Program-made: the position numbers and the translations under genes | The notes under the pieces: model-generated | What the model saw: only the letters and a program-made list of their open reading frames with translations | Told to the model about the DNA's origin: nothing | The model's database searches: none | Origin: Bacteroides nordii WAL 11050 = JCM 12987 | Lineage (GTDB): Bacteria; Bacteroidota; Bacteroidia; Bacteroidales; Bacteroidaceae | Assembly (NCBI GenBank): GCA_000613465.1 | Contig: BAJA01000011.1 | Span: forward strand, 1-64,000 | Direction of reading: 5' to 3' | Length of the DNA: 64,000 nt | Shown here: in pieces, positions 37,677-46,954 of the stretch | Numbering within the stretch: position 1 is the stretch's first letter | Layout of the letters: each line of letters begins with the position of its first letter

Positions 37677-39353
37677 CTATTTTTTCTCAGTGGCTGTTAC
37701 GCTCAATATCTGTTGATAACGTTCCGGATTCGTTAAAATCTTCACAGCTTCATCCAGTTCATTATCACCTTTCAGCTGCTGAATAATCGCACCACGCTGA
37801 TAATAATAACGTTTAATAATTTCCTCAGAAATCATCTCCTTAATATCCTTAGAAAAATAATCAAGGTCACGATCCAAATTATGACTCAACTTATTCTCCA
37901 GCGCTTTAAATTCATCGGAAGCCTCCTTCATATACCCTTCAAATTCGGCGGCCTCTTTCAGAGTCTTCAGTATCTTCTCACTCTGTTGGTCATACTTGAA
38001 ATCTGCTCCCTTCACTTTATTCTTGAAATCTGTATAGTCGGCATCTGTCAGTTCAAACTTTTCCGCCGAAGCAATAACAGGGTGCTTCAAACAGTAATCT
38101 GTTGCGTAATCAAATATCAAATTATCACGAACCAAATAATATAGAATGTTGGGCAATCGCTCCTGCTTTACTTCGATATCGGGAGAAACACCGCCACCAT
38201 CACGAACTTCACGCCCGGCAGCAGTATGGAATACAGTTGTCAAACTATCAGGAATACGTGCCACACTACCATCTTCATTCCGATGCGCATAATCAATAGC
38301 CTGTACACAACGCCCGCTGGGGATGTAATATTTAGAAGTAGTAATCTTTAAGTTTCCTCCATAGGGTAAAGAACGGGGCACTTGCACCAAACCTTTTCCA
38401 TAGGTACGGTTACCTACAATCACAGCACGATCAAGATCTTGCAATGATCCGGAGAGAATCTCCGACGAAGAAGCCGTACCACTATTTACCAGCACAGCAA
38501 TCGGAATATCCGTATCCAATGGTTCGCGCAGTGTTTTGTAAGTATTACTGGCCTGTTTTATCTTACCTTTCGTTGTAACGATTGTCTTACCTCGTGGCAC
38601 AAAGAAATTCACTATTTCCACAGCCTGGTCAAGTAATCCGCCACCATTGTTACGCAAGTCTATTACCAATGAAGTAGCACCTTGCTTTTTCAAATCCAGG
38701 AAAGCATTTTTAAAGTCCTTGGAAGGAGTACCCGAGAAACTACTAAGATTTATATAACCCACCTGACCCTCCATTATTCCATAATAAGGAATAGTAGGCA
38801 TCTGAATAGAACGTCGTACAATTGTAAACTCCAATGGTTCTTTCACACCAGGGCGTTGTACCTTCAGTTTAAAGCTGGTACCCACCTGCCCCCGAAGTAA
38901 TGTACTCACATCCGAATTGTTTTTCAAATCTTTTCCATCAATCTCCAGCAATATATCACCGGCTTTCAACCCGCTTTCAGCCGCCGGCATTCCTTCGTAA
39001 GGTTCAGCAATCACAGTATATTGAAGTTTCGGATTATATCTGATCAAAGAACCAATACCACCGTAAGAGCCCTTGACCATCATCTCCAGTTCGTCCTGAT
39101 CGTTCTCCGGATAATATACGGTATAAGGATCAAGTGAATACAACATATTGTCGATCCCCTCACGAATCGTTTTATTCGGATCAATGGTATCCACATAAAA
39201 CATATCCAGCTCTTTTACAATCGCATTGAATATGTCGAGATTTTTAGCAATCTGAAAATTGCGGTCGTCTCCTTTTTTGAAACCGAAGAATGCTACCGCA
39301 ATCAACACGATCACTGCAATGATACCATTCTGCCTATTTAGAAACTTTTTCAT
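37677..39353 (-). CDS. S41 carboxyl-terminal processing protease
   Basis: 558 residues, N-terminal membrane anchor (GIIAVIVLIAVAFFGF), PDZ domain (about 90-170: GGIGSLIRY, AAESGLKAGDILLEIDG), then the tail-specific protease domain. Catalytic Ser/Lys: the first Ser of TASSSEI and the Lys of TYGKGLVQ are 25 residues apart, the spacing seen in Prc/CtpA. Acts in the periplasm on C-termini of exported proteins. The family occurs in several copies in Bacteroidota. Followed by its own terminator. Confidence 0.92.
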   Translation of the reverse strand: MKKFLNRQNGIIAVIVLIAVAFFGFKKGDDRNFQIAKNLDIFNAIVKELDMFYVDTIDPNKTIREGIDNMLYSLDPYTVYYPENDQDELEMMVKGSYGGIGSLIRYNPKLQYTVIAEPYEGMPAAESGLKAGDILLEIDGKDLKNNSDVSTLLRGQVGTSFKLKVQRPGVKEPLEFTIVRRSIQMPTIPYYGIMEGQVGYINLSSFSGTPSKDFKNAFLDLKKQGATSLVIDLRNNGGGLLDQAVEIVNFFVPRGKTIVTTKGKIKQASNTYKTLREPLDTDIPIAVLVNSGTASSSEILSGSLQDLDRAVIVGNRTYGKGLVQVPRSLPYGGNLKITTSKYYIPSGRCVQAIDYAHRNEDGSVARIPDSLTTVFHTAAGREVRDGGGVSPDIEVKQERLPNILYYLVRDNLIFDYATDYCLKHPVIASAEKFELTDADYTDFKNKVKGADFKYDQQSEKILKTLKEAAEFEGYMKEASDEFKALENKLSHNLDRDLDYFSKDIKEMISEEIIKRYYYQRGAIIQQLKGDNELDEAVKILTNPERYQQILSVTATEKK

Positions 39354-39397
39354 ACACTTTTAGTTAAAATGAGTCGTAAATGTAACTCATTACCTGC

Positions 39398-40383
39398 TTA
39401 TTCAGACAGAACTTCGTTAATATTTAACTTTATTTCATCCCAACGTTCTTTTGAGATAGTGGTTCCGATAACCTGTATAACATTTCCTGAAAGAATGGAA
39501 CCTATCTTAGCACACTTTTCCAATGAATAACCGCAAGTAAGCCCATACAAGAATCCTGCTGCAAAATAATCACCGGCACCTGTGGTGTCTATCACTTTTT
39601 TTACCGGAATAGCCGATACTCTGACCTCTTCCGTACCCTTACGAATCAGCGAACCCCTACAGCCTATTTTCACAATAGCAATACTGCATAGCTTACCGAT
39701 TATTTCCAAAGCCTCCTCAGGTTCTTTACCTGTGAATGCCTTCGCCTCTTCTTCATTAGCAAATACAATGTCTACATATTTACTTATTAATAAAGAAAAG
39801 AATTCCTTATCTTCCTCCACGATATTATAACTGGCCATATCGAGACAAATTTGCAATCCGGCTTCCTTTGCCAGTTTAATAGCACGGAGAATCATATCAT
39901 GGTCTTGTACCAGGTATCCTTCAATATACAGATAAGCATACCCCTTGAACATATCCAGTGATAAATCTTCAGCTCTCAACGTAGAAGCAGCTCCCAAGTA
40001 TGTCCCGAAAGTACGTTCGCCATCCGAAGAAATAAAAGTAGATGCCACTCCCGAAGGTAAATCAGAGAGGAGCAAATTGTCTTCAATATTGTTTTTCTGG
40101 AGATTTTCGCGGAAAAAGTTTCCATAATTATCATTTCCCACTTTTCCTATAAAACCGGTAGCAGCTCCAAGACAAGAGAGTCCAAGAATAGTATTTCCAG
40201 CCGATCCTCCGGTTGCAAGGAGGGTCTTCATGTTACTAAATTTCTCGTTAATCTGTTGTAACTTAGCGTCATCGATGAGTTGCATGCTTCCCTTTGGTAA
40301 ACCCATTTCATCAAGGATAGTATCATCTTTCAGAGTTGCAAGTACGTCTACAAGGCGTTGCCCAAACCAATTATTTTGTCCAT
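39398..40383 (-). CDS. PfkB-family adenosine/sugar kinase, frameshifted near 40352
   Basis: Ribokinase-fold kinase, about 328 residues. GGSAGNTILGLSCLG is the substrate-side signature and DTTGAGDYFAAGFLYGL the PfkB 2 motif with the catalytic Asp. It resembles the adenosine-kinase-like subgroup of Bacteroidota. The natural start is the ATG at 40383 (MDKIIGLGNAL); that frame runs into a stop after 11 codons, and the rest (VDVLATLKDDTILDEM) is in another frame. One missing base in CC at about 40352 (GG on the coding strand) restores it. The longer in-frame alternative beginning at 40420 is an artefact. TATCTTTG promoter at 40400-40407. Confidence 0.9.
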
Positions 40384-40399
40384 TTTGATATTTTTTTTG

Positions 40400-40407
40400 C
40401 AAAGATA
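40400..40407 (-). promoter_or_regulatory. -7 element of the PfkB kinase gene
   Basis: TATCTTTG on the minus strand, 17 bases before the true ATG at 40383. This supports that start, because the alternative start at 40420 would lie upstream of the promoter. Confidence 0.6.
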
Positions 40408-40430
40408 TTGCATATTTCAAAATATCCTAT

Positions 40431-40438
40431 TACTTTTG
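40431..40438 (+). promoter_or_regulatory. -7 element of the tRNA-Asn pair
   Basis: TACTTTTG (TAnnTTTG), 22 bases before the first tRNA. Confidence 0.55.
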
Positions 40439-40459
40439 CATCGCAATTGAGAAAAACAT

Positions 40460-40533
40460 TCTTCCTTAGCTCAGTCGGTTAGAGCATCTGACTGTTAATC
40501 AGAGGGTCCTTGGTTCAAGTCCAAGAGGAAGAG
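40460..40533 (+). tRNA. tRNA-Asn (GTT), copy 1
   Basis: 74 bases. Acceptor TCTTCCT/AGGAAGA, D arm GCTC...GAGC, anticodon stem TCTGA/TCAGA with loop CTGTTAA (anticodon GTT), T stem CTTGG/CCAAG with TTCAAGT loop, discriminator G. CCA is not encoded. Confidence 0.96.
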
Positions 40534-40562
40534 CAAAGTTTAAATTCTTGATTGCAAATTAT

Positions 40563-40636
40563 TCTTCCTTAGCTCAGTCGGTTAGAGCATCTGACTGTTA
40601 ATCAGAGGGTCCTTGGTTCAAGTCCAAGAGGAAGAG
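40563..40636 (+). tRNA. tRNA-Asn (GTT), copy 2
   Basis: Identical to the copy at 40460-40533 over all 74 bases, separated by 29 bases of unrelated sequence. Transcribed as a pair and followed by a terminator. Confidence 0.96.
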
Positions 40637-40669
40637 CAAAAAAGTCCGTCTTTATGGCGGACTTTTTTG
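40637..40669 (+). terminator. Terminator of the tRNA-Asn operon
   Basis: AAAAAGTCCGTC/GGCGGACTTTTTT hairpin with a TTTAT loop, starting right after the second tRNA. The A and T runs make it usable from both sides. Confidence 0.9.
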
Positions 40670-40755
40670 TATTTATTCTCTTCAATCAAATAGCAATGCC
40701 ACCTTTATCCTTTGTGGAACTGATTAAAGATCAGCGCAAGCTAATTCTGTTAAGT

Positions 40756-41445
40756 TTATTCAGCCATAGCCAATGTTAGTACGCTTATACGTACCCTATC
40801 CGCTTTCTCAAAAGCAGAAGCACAGGCTACGGTAGTAGCTCCCGTGGTAAGTACATCATCAATAATGAGTATATGCTTTCCCACGAAAAACTCCGGAGTA
40901 ACAAGATGAAAAATACCGTCCACATTTTCCCAACGTTCAAACAAAGACTTACGGGTTTGTGTTTCGGTATTCTTCTCACGTACCACACCGGAGGTTTCTA
41001 CCGGTATGGAAGTTATGGCAGAAATTCCGCGAGCTATCCATTCACTTTGATTATAGCCACGTAATTTTTGCTTTTTCTTATGAAGTGGTACAGGAACAAT
41101 CACATCTACTCCTTCAAAAAAGCCGGAAGAGAGTAATTCTGCTGCCATATAACGCCCCATCGCTTCTCCTATTTCTTTTTGACCGCCATACTTCAATTGA
41201 TGAATAATATGACAAAAATCACTTCCCCGTTGATAAAAGAAATAAGCCGTAGCTCTTTCCAGAGGAATTTTTCCCAAAAACAACTGCTCTACCAGATTGT
41301 TTTTAATCCGATGGTATCCCGTACGGGGTAATCCTATGTTACAGCGGGTACATAAACACTCCTCCCCTTTTGCCAACGGACCACCACATACCAAACAACA
41401 ACGTGGAAAAAAAAGAGAAAGAAAAGAGCTAAACCAGTCTCCCAT
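40756..41445 (-). CDS. comF: ComF-family phosphoribosyltransferase-like protein
   Basis: 229 residues. N-terminal zinc-ribbon cysteines (Cys17, 20, 30, 32, 35 in CCLVCGG...CLCTRC), then a type I PRTase fold with VPVPLHKKKQKLRGYNQSEWIARG and the PRPP loop ILIIDDVLTTGATT. ComF homologs are required for DNA uptake in competent bacteria; in Bacteroides the role is untested. Five bases behind the inositol-phosphatase gene, so probably cotranscribed. Confidence 0.92.
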   Translation of the reverse strand: MGDWFSSFLSLFFPRCCLVCGGPLAKGEECLCTRCNIGLPRTGYHRIKNNLVEQLFLGKIPLERATAYFFYQRGSDFCHIIHQLKYGGQKEIGEAMGRYMAAELLSSGFFEGVDVIVPVPLHKKKQKLRGYNQSEWIARGISAITSIPVETSGVVREKNTETQTRKSLFERWENVDGIFHLVTPEFFVGKHILIIDDVLTTGATTVACASAFEKADRVRISVLTLAMAE

Positions 41446-41450
41446 GGCAC

Positions 41451-42263
41451 TTAATGATTAAAAAGCCCCTCCGGTGGAAGTTCTTTTACCAGACTCTGCA
41501 GGAGTGAATGGATACTTCCGTTCGTTGCAATAATATGGTGTCCTTCTATAAAATGTTTATTCCCATAAAAATCGGTCACCTCTCCACCTGCTTCCAATAC
41601 GATCAATGCAGCTGCAGCATAATCCCATTTACCAATAAATGCTTCCAGCCAACCTTCAAAGCGTCCGGCAGCTACATAGCAAATAGCAGCAGCGGCAGAA
41701 CCATTCATACGAATACCACCTACTCTGCCATAAAGATTATCTAACAGATGCAGCGCCGTCTGTTTGTACGCTTTGTCATTGTAAGGCAGTTCTATAATAA
41801 GAAAAGAATTGGTTATATCCCTGACTTCCGAAACTTGCAACTGTACGCCATTCAACCAGGCCTTCCCTCCTTTCCAGGCATAAAAGCACTCGTCACGACA
41901 AACTTCATAAACGACACCAAGCAATAATTCATCCCGATTACGCAGCGCAATACTAACACAATAGGGGGCATTATCATGGATATAGTTGGTAGTCCCATCC
42001 AGTGGATCAATTACCCAGCAATAGGGTTCATCATTGTAAGTAGCCGACCCTTCTTCAGCAATAAATCCCGCCTCAGGAAGCAAAGCCGAAAGTGCTGTAA
42101 TCAATTTTTTCTCCGATTCCTTATCTACATAAGAAACATAATCGTGCGTACACTTCTCGACAACATATTCAGAACGAAAATGTTTCCGTTCCTCTCTTAG
42201 AAAACTACCGATAGCATTTGCGATACAGCATACATCGGCAGTCAATTGTTTTAAATCTAACAT
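41451..42263 (-). CDS. Inositol monophosphatase family protein (SuhB/CysQ-like)
   Basis: 270 residues. Mg2+ motifs: EEGSATY (Glu), VIDPLDGTTNYIH (Asp-Asp) and GKWDYAAAALIVLEAGG (Asp). Removes phosphate from inositol phosphates, PAP or sugar phosphates; which one cannot be told from sequence. Upstream is the lyase gene with a 12-base gap; downstream is comF. Confidence 0.9.
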   Translation of the reverse strand: MLDLKQLTADVCCIANAIGSFLREERKHFRSEYVVEKCTHDYVSYVDKESEKKLITALSALLPEAGFIAEEGSATYNDEPYCWVIDPLDGTTNYIHDNAPYCVSIALRNRDELLLGVVYEVCRDECFYAWKGGKAWLNGVQLQVSEVRDITNSFLIIELPYNDKAYKQTALHLLDNLYGRVGGIRMNGSAAAAICYVAAGRFEGWLEAFIGKWDYAAAALIVLEAGGEVTDFYGNKHFIEGHHIIATNGSIHSLLQSLVKELPPEGLFNH

Positions 42264-42275
42264 ATCATTTTTAAT

Positions 42276-44449
42276 TTAATCTTCCGATTTTTCCAAAGAA
42301 TACAACTTCGACATTCCCGCATAAATACCTGTATCAGAAAAATCACATACGATCGTCTTTGTATCCTTAGCTACAGAAGGGATACAAACATCCACACGAA
42401 TAACGGATTGCGCCTGTGCAGGATCTGCAATATGAAAACAGGAAGCAGAATTCTCCATATCCTTAAAGAGTAGTGCACAACCTTTATCCACCTTTACAGT
42501 GATCTTACCATGCTGAACGTTGCAGCCCGATAAAACACCATCTCCCAAACATCCAGTTTCTTGTTTCTGACCACCTGCATCGAATCGCTATTGGCAAGAA
42601 TCTCTATATTACTTGCCGGATAAGCAGCCATGTCTTCTGCCGTCTTTTTATTAGGAACCACAATATAAGCATAAGTCGCATCCCTGGGTGATAGTCCATG
42701 ATCAAAACCCAAGGTAAATACATCTGTATCCTGCTCCATCTTCGGGGCAGCTGTATTGATATCATACCAGTTGCCGGACTGGGTTTTATTACTTAGAAAA
42801 ACATTCCCCCCCATAGGGAATACATAACCCACTTCATTGTGTAATACCCAATTCAGCTTATTTTTATAGAAATAATTTCCTGCTCCTACTGTAGAAACCT
42901 GATTATTATCGGATATGCTAACCGGAACCTTGTCATTGAGCAAACATTGATTCACCGTTGTACTGACACTCTCTGTTGCAGTAGAGGTAATTCCTGCACC
43001 CAGACATACAATCTCATCATCAAAAAAGAACCATGCCTTTTTTGCAGTGGTATTTACTCCTGCATAATTGTCCTGATAAGCATAGGCCGTTACACCATAG
43101 ATACTGTCTGATACACCACCGGCAAAAGTGGATGTTCCTCTCGTCTGCCAGTCACTGGCAGCTTTAGGAATAGTTGTCATTTGCGGTGCCGTCACTCCGG
43201 GTATTTTTGCCCAGTCCCACACCGGGAAAATATTAAAATACTCATCTCCCTTTACTACTATATTGGTACAACCATCCGAAAGAAAATAAGTTTTCAGATT
43301 CTCTCCATTACCATACTCACACCGCATAGTACGAGAAGAAGCCATACGAACATCAAATGCATACCCCGGACGTACATGCAACGTATAATCTCCGATAAAA
43401 TAATGCGTATGACATGGTTTCACAGCATAATCCGCTGGTTTCTTTCCGGCAAGGCGATCTACAATCGCTGCATATTCAGCCGCATATTCCGGATCCAGAA
43501 CAATCATTCGCTTAGCAAATTCAGCCATTGCACTTTTATCCAGAATACCGGGACGGCTTACTCCGCGTCCCAACACATCATATGACATATATTTACCACG
43601 AATCGTCTGGTAATAAGTACCCCGCATGAACTTACTCAAAAGCGCCAATTTATCTGCTGGTAAAGCATACTGGGTACCTCTTGTATACATAGCCACCTGA
43701 GTCACTCCTTTCAGTATCTCATCACCATAACCACCTATATACAACTGTACTCCATGCTGAAAGTAACAATTATCATATTGAAATCCCTCTTTAGTAGTAT
43801 ATACAACAGTACTATACGAATAGCCAATAGCCTTCTTCAACATTTCCTCATCGGATGTCAGACAAGCCCGGTAAATCCAATGTAAGGCAATATCAGTCAT
43901 ATTGGCCCCAGTCCATTTGGCCGGATCACCACCTTCAGCTTTCATCCGTTCCAATGTTCTATGTTCAAGATCGGCCGGAATATGCTTTTTCCCCGTGCGC
44001 ATCTGAATCAAAAGAACCCCTATCCGTTGTGGTTCGGCTATCTGATTGTACCACCAGTTACTACAATTCGGATTGCGCCGGTACCAATATTCAAGTGCAG
44101 CCACAATCTTACTATACAATGCTTCCTGCCGATAGTGTTTATTCTTCGGATTTGTATAGGCAAAAACAAAATCATAGACACGGTCAATGTGAATCAACGG
44201 TTCCCAGTTTGTACGATCCGTACGACTATAATCTATATCTGTGAATGAACCATCAACAGCATTGTACTTAGTCAGATATTCATCAATAGAAGGATTGCCG
44301 GCAAAATCTGCCCGTATCTTATCCATCAACATTTCAAATTCATTTACTTCTCCGGGCGAAGGAGGTAAAAGGCGGGCATTTACCATGGTCGGCAGAAAAG
44401 ATACTGCAAATACAACCAATACTACTATACAACGAAACACTGTTCTCAT
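42276..44449 (-). CDS. Polysaccharide lyase family 8 (chondroitin/hyaluronate lyase type), frameshifted near 42516
   Basis: Exported lyase with signal peptide (RCIVVLVVFAVSFLPTMVNA). The N-terminal alpha/alpha toroid holds the PL8 catalytic set: Asn183 (GANMTD), His232 (YFQHGVQLY), Tyr241 (GGYGD) and an Arg near 295 (GRGVSRPG), with NWWYNQIAEPQRIG as the aromatic patch. Middle and C-terminal beta-sandwich domains follow. Cleaves glycosaminoglycan (or xanthan-like) chains by beta-elimination. The frame breaks at about 42516 after VFYRAATF and continues as QHGKITVKVDKGCALLF to 42276; one missing T restores about 724 residues. No SusC/D or sulfatase neighbour. Confidence 0.9.
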
Positions 44450-44677
44450 AGTCTGTTTTTTATAAATTACTGCTATAAATTGTCAGTAAAGTTGGCAATT
44501 TTCCATGAGATACAAGCTATTATACGCCATATTTTTCCTCTTTTTAATATCCAGAAGAGCGTGATACAGTTCTGTTCCAATGATAATTAAATACTATATT
44601 TTACAAAAAGTATAAAAATCGGAACATTCGCTGCCTGTAGCTGTTTTACTCCTATAAACAATTAAAACAGAACGATT

Positions 44678-44884
44678 ATGAGTGGTATTATTAACAGAAA
44701 CAATCCTATTGCCGAAGAGAACATTGATCCTGACGGACGTCCGGCGACTGATAAGTTTGAAGATTGGAGTAATGAAGTATCAGAAACCGAAAATGTATTT
44801 CATGACACCAAAGAAAACGTTACTAAAAGCAAGAAAGAACGGATCAAAGAAATGGATAAAGTCATCAAAGAAGATCTGAAATGA
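44678..44884 (+). CDS. Small hydrophilic protein of unknown function
   Basis: 68 residues (MSGIINRNNPIAEENIDPDG...KKERIKEMDKVIKEDLK), highly charged, predicted disordered N-terminal part and a C-terminal helix. No signal peptide, no known domain recognised. Good start context (AAAACAGAACGATTATG) and a single isolated gene. The composition resembles small stress-related proteins, but this is only a comparison. The 228 bases upstream (44450-44677) show no other gene. Confidence 0.65.
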   Translation: MSGIINRNNPIAEENIDPDGRPATDKFEDWSNEVSETENVFHDTKENVTKSKKERIKEMDKVIKEDLK

Positions 44885-44926
44885 GACTGTGTTTCTTCTA
44901 TCAGAAGATGCTGATTATCAAGCATT

Positions 44927-45015
44927 AAAAAAGTACGTACTTTTATACTGCAAACTAACGTATTTAACATAGCGTTAAATACGTATTTAAGTAGTAGTGA
45001 AATACGTACTTTCTT
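44927..45015. terminator. Nested palindromes between small protein gene and HmuY-like gene
   Basis: ACGTATTTAAC/GTTAAATACGT (44958-44968 and 44974-44984, 5-base loop) lies between two GTACGTAC-type palindromes (44932-44945 region and near 45003-45012). Words TACGTA and ACGTATTTAA recur across 80 bases. It sits in a convergent gap. Confidence 0.6.
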
Positions 45016-45027
45016 TATATAAAGAAT

Positions 45028-45393
45028 CTATTTATTGGTATACACATCCACCTTAAACTCTTCAGCAGGAAGAGTCGTAAGTTCTTCATAAGGGGTAAGA
45101 ATTGACTGAATACCTCCCTGCCCTACACCCGAAGTACCGCTATTCGTACGAATATACTTTCCACAAACAGCCATATCCCAATCAGTACGGAGGCGCCAGT
45201 GAGCATCATCTTCTGTAGAATTCAGTGGCGAAGTACCTACTACCTCACCAGTAGACAAAGAGATATAAGTCCACTGCGTATCACTCAATCCGGATAAGGT
45301 AACCAAACGGTCTTCCTCTTGTATAACAGATTTCTCCGAAGCACAAGAAGTAAACAGACCTATACATATTAAAATAAAGATAATCGGTTTCAT
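45028..45393 (-). CDS. Short HmuY-like lipoprotein
   Basis: 121 residues. Lipoprotein signal with lipobox GLFTSCAS (Cys17). The mature part matches the N-terminal half of HmuY-family proteins: LSDTQWTYISLSTGEVVG, then RTDWDMAVCGKYIRTNSGTSGVGQGG. HmuY of Porphyromonas is a haem-binding outer-membrane lipoprotein of about 216 residues. Here the frame stops cleanly after DVYTNK, and the following bases look non-coding. The protein is therefore shortened and probably lacks part of the beta-sandwich and at least one haem-ligand region. Last gene of the TonB-protease operon, 21 bases behind the papain-like protease. Confidence 0.75.
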   Translation of the reverse strand: MKPIIFILICIGLFTSCASEKSVIQEEDRLVTLSGLSDTQWTYISLSTGEVVGTSPLNSTEDDAHWRLRTDWDMAVCGKYIRTNSGTSGVGQGGIQSILTPYEELTTLPAEEFKVDVYTNK

Positions 45394-45414
45394 AACTCTT
45401 TTTTTTTACAGTTA

Positions 45415-46954
45415 TCAAGGCAGAGGAGCATAACGAATGGTCAGCTTTCCATTCTTCCGGTCGTATCCCTGGAACTGTAATTTAACTGTTTGTCCGTTTG
45501 CTTTACGAACCACAAACGGGTGAGACTGAGGAGTATTAGTATCAGGAACCAGCCACTCCACAGGACTGGCTGAAAGTCCGCTTTCTATAGTAGAAGAGGT
45601 AGAAAGCTTTAACTCTCCTTTGATAGGCAGATCTTTCTCTGTACACGCATATTCTGTTCCAGTGCGATAGTCATTCACAGAAAAACTGTTTATTTTCCCT
45701 TCCCCTAATTTCCCGTTGCCAATTTGCCTGACAATCAGAAAATATTTGGGAGAGCGGAAAGACTGAAAATCAGCTAATTTATCTGTAAAGTTAAGCCCTA
45801 CTTCAATAGTCTTGAAAGATTCAAGTGTACCGTTTCCCTGCATATAATAGTCACCGCCCTGTGTCAACATTAACGGATAATCTAATATGACGGAAGGAGA
45901 AGCGGCATCTCCTTCGGCTACACCCAAACGAAAATAGAGATCATTACGGGATGTATAAGTCAACTTCACCCGAAAAACAACAAGCGGAGTATGAATCTCC
46001 GGTTCTACATAAGTGCCTCTGCATCCAAATCGGCAAGACCACCCTCAGCAGCAGGGAGTAGAAAATATTTATAAGGATAATAGCACTTACCTTCACTTCC
46101 CCACCAGGTTCCCCAGGAATTTACTACAATAAAAGCTCCACGCTCGTCTTCAGTAATCTCTCCATCACCATTTAAATCATAGGCTACCGTATCATCATAC
46201 CCGGCAATGGTAAGAGCATGTGCTCCGTCCGTACCGGGACGGGTGATCATATGTGTCAATCCAGTGACAGATGTCCCCTTATAAGTAACCTCTTTCCAGT
46301 CAGAGCTCTTGCACGAAAAAGTAACCACACCACCCGGTTCTCCCTCTTCGCCACGATTATAAAGATACTGGCGAAGGCGATCTATACCTTCCCGCGTCTT
46401 TAGAGTAAACTTTGAGTAACTTTTCACCCGATAATTCATAGCGCGAAGATATTTATCATAACCAGTCATCCAGGTAGTAGAAGAGGTGACAGCACTCTCA
46501 TCATTCATATCACTCAATGTTACAGCACCAGCTACCTTCATCATGTTATAACCCAGTTCAGGATGAGAGCCCTGGTCATTTCCTTCATTCAGATAATTCC
46601 AGGTAAAATGATAATTGAATATGTGTTCAGGGCTATCAGCAGCACGATCAAGCAAACGGTTCAACTCATAAGTATAAACATAGCGCACACCAGAGGCTTG
46701 TGAGCAGGAATTACCCAACTGAGAAAATACAGGAGGGAAATATTTCAAGGTTGAATTATCTACACCTCCGGGAGTACAGCAGAGGAGGCAGAACGTGTAT
46801 TCGTCCCCCACTCCGGTATTCTTTGCCTGCGGGAGATATCCTCCTGCGTCAAAGGCTTCACCGGATAAACAGGGCGTACCTGCTGTGCTACCGATGACAG
46901 ACCGATAGCAAGCAGGTAAGCTATTAAAATTATATACTTTCGTGAATTATTCAT
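45415..46954 (-). CDS. Papain-like (C1A) cysteine protease, two frameshifts
   Basis: Start ATG 46954 (MNNSRKYIILIAYLLAIGLSSVAQ, signal peptide) overlaps the stop of the upstream gene (ATGA). After a short pro-region come the oxyanion Gln and nucleophile Cys in QLGNSCSQASG, the His in GAHALTIAGYD and the Asn in VVNSWGTWWGSEG. Between His and Asn lies DLNGDGEITEDE, an EF-hand-type calcium loop. A C-terminal beta-rich domain follows (LTYTSRNDLYFRLGV to RYAPLP). Frames break at about 46771 (missing C in CTCCC(C)GG) and about 46011 (missing T). The corrected length is about 514. Probably periplasmic or surface protease working with its clan CD neighbour. Confidence 0.85.

Noticed and set aside
40384..40420. 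Alternative N-terminus of the PfkB kinase (MKYAISLQKKYQNG)
   Set aside because: It lies over the promoter element and gives a non-family N-terminus; the true MDKIIGLGNAL start is in another frame.
40460..40636. Second tRNA as an att-site duplicate from integration
   Set aside because: Both copies are complete, 29 bases apart, share promoter and terminator; this is an ordinary tandem tRNA pair.
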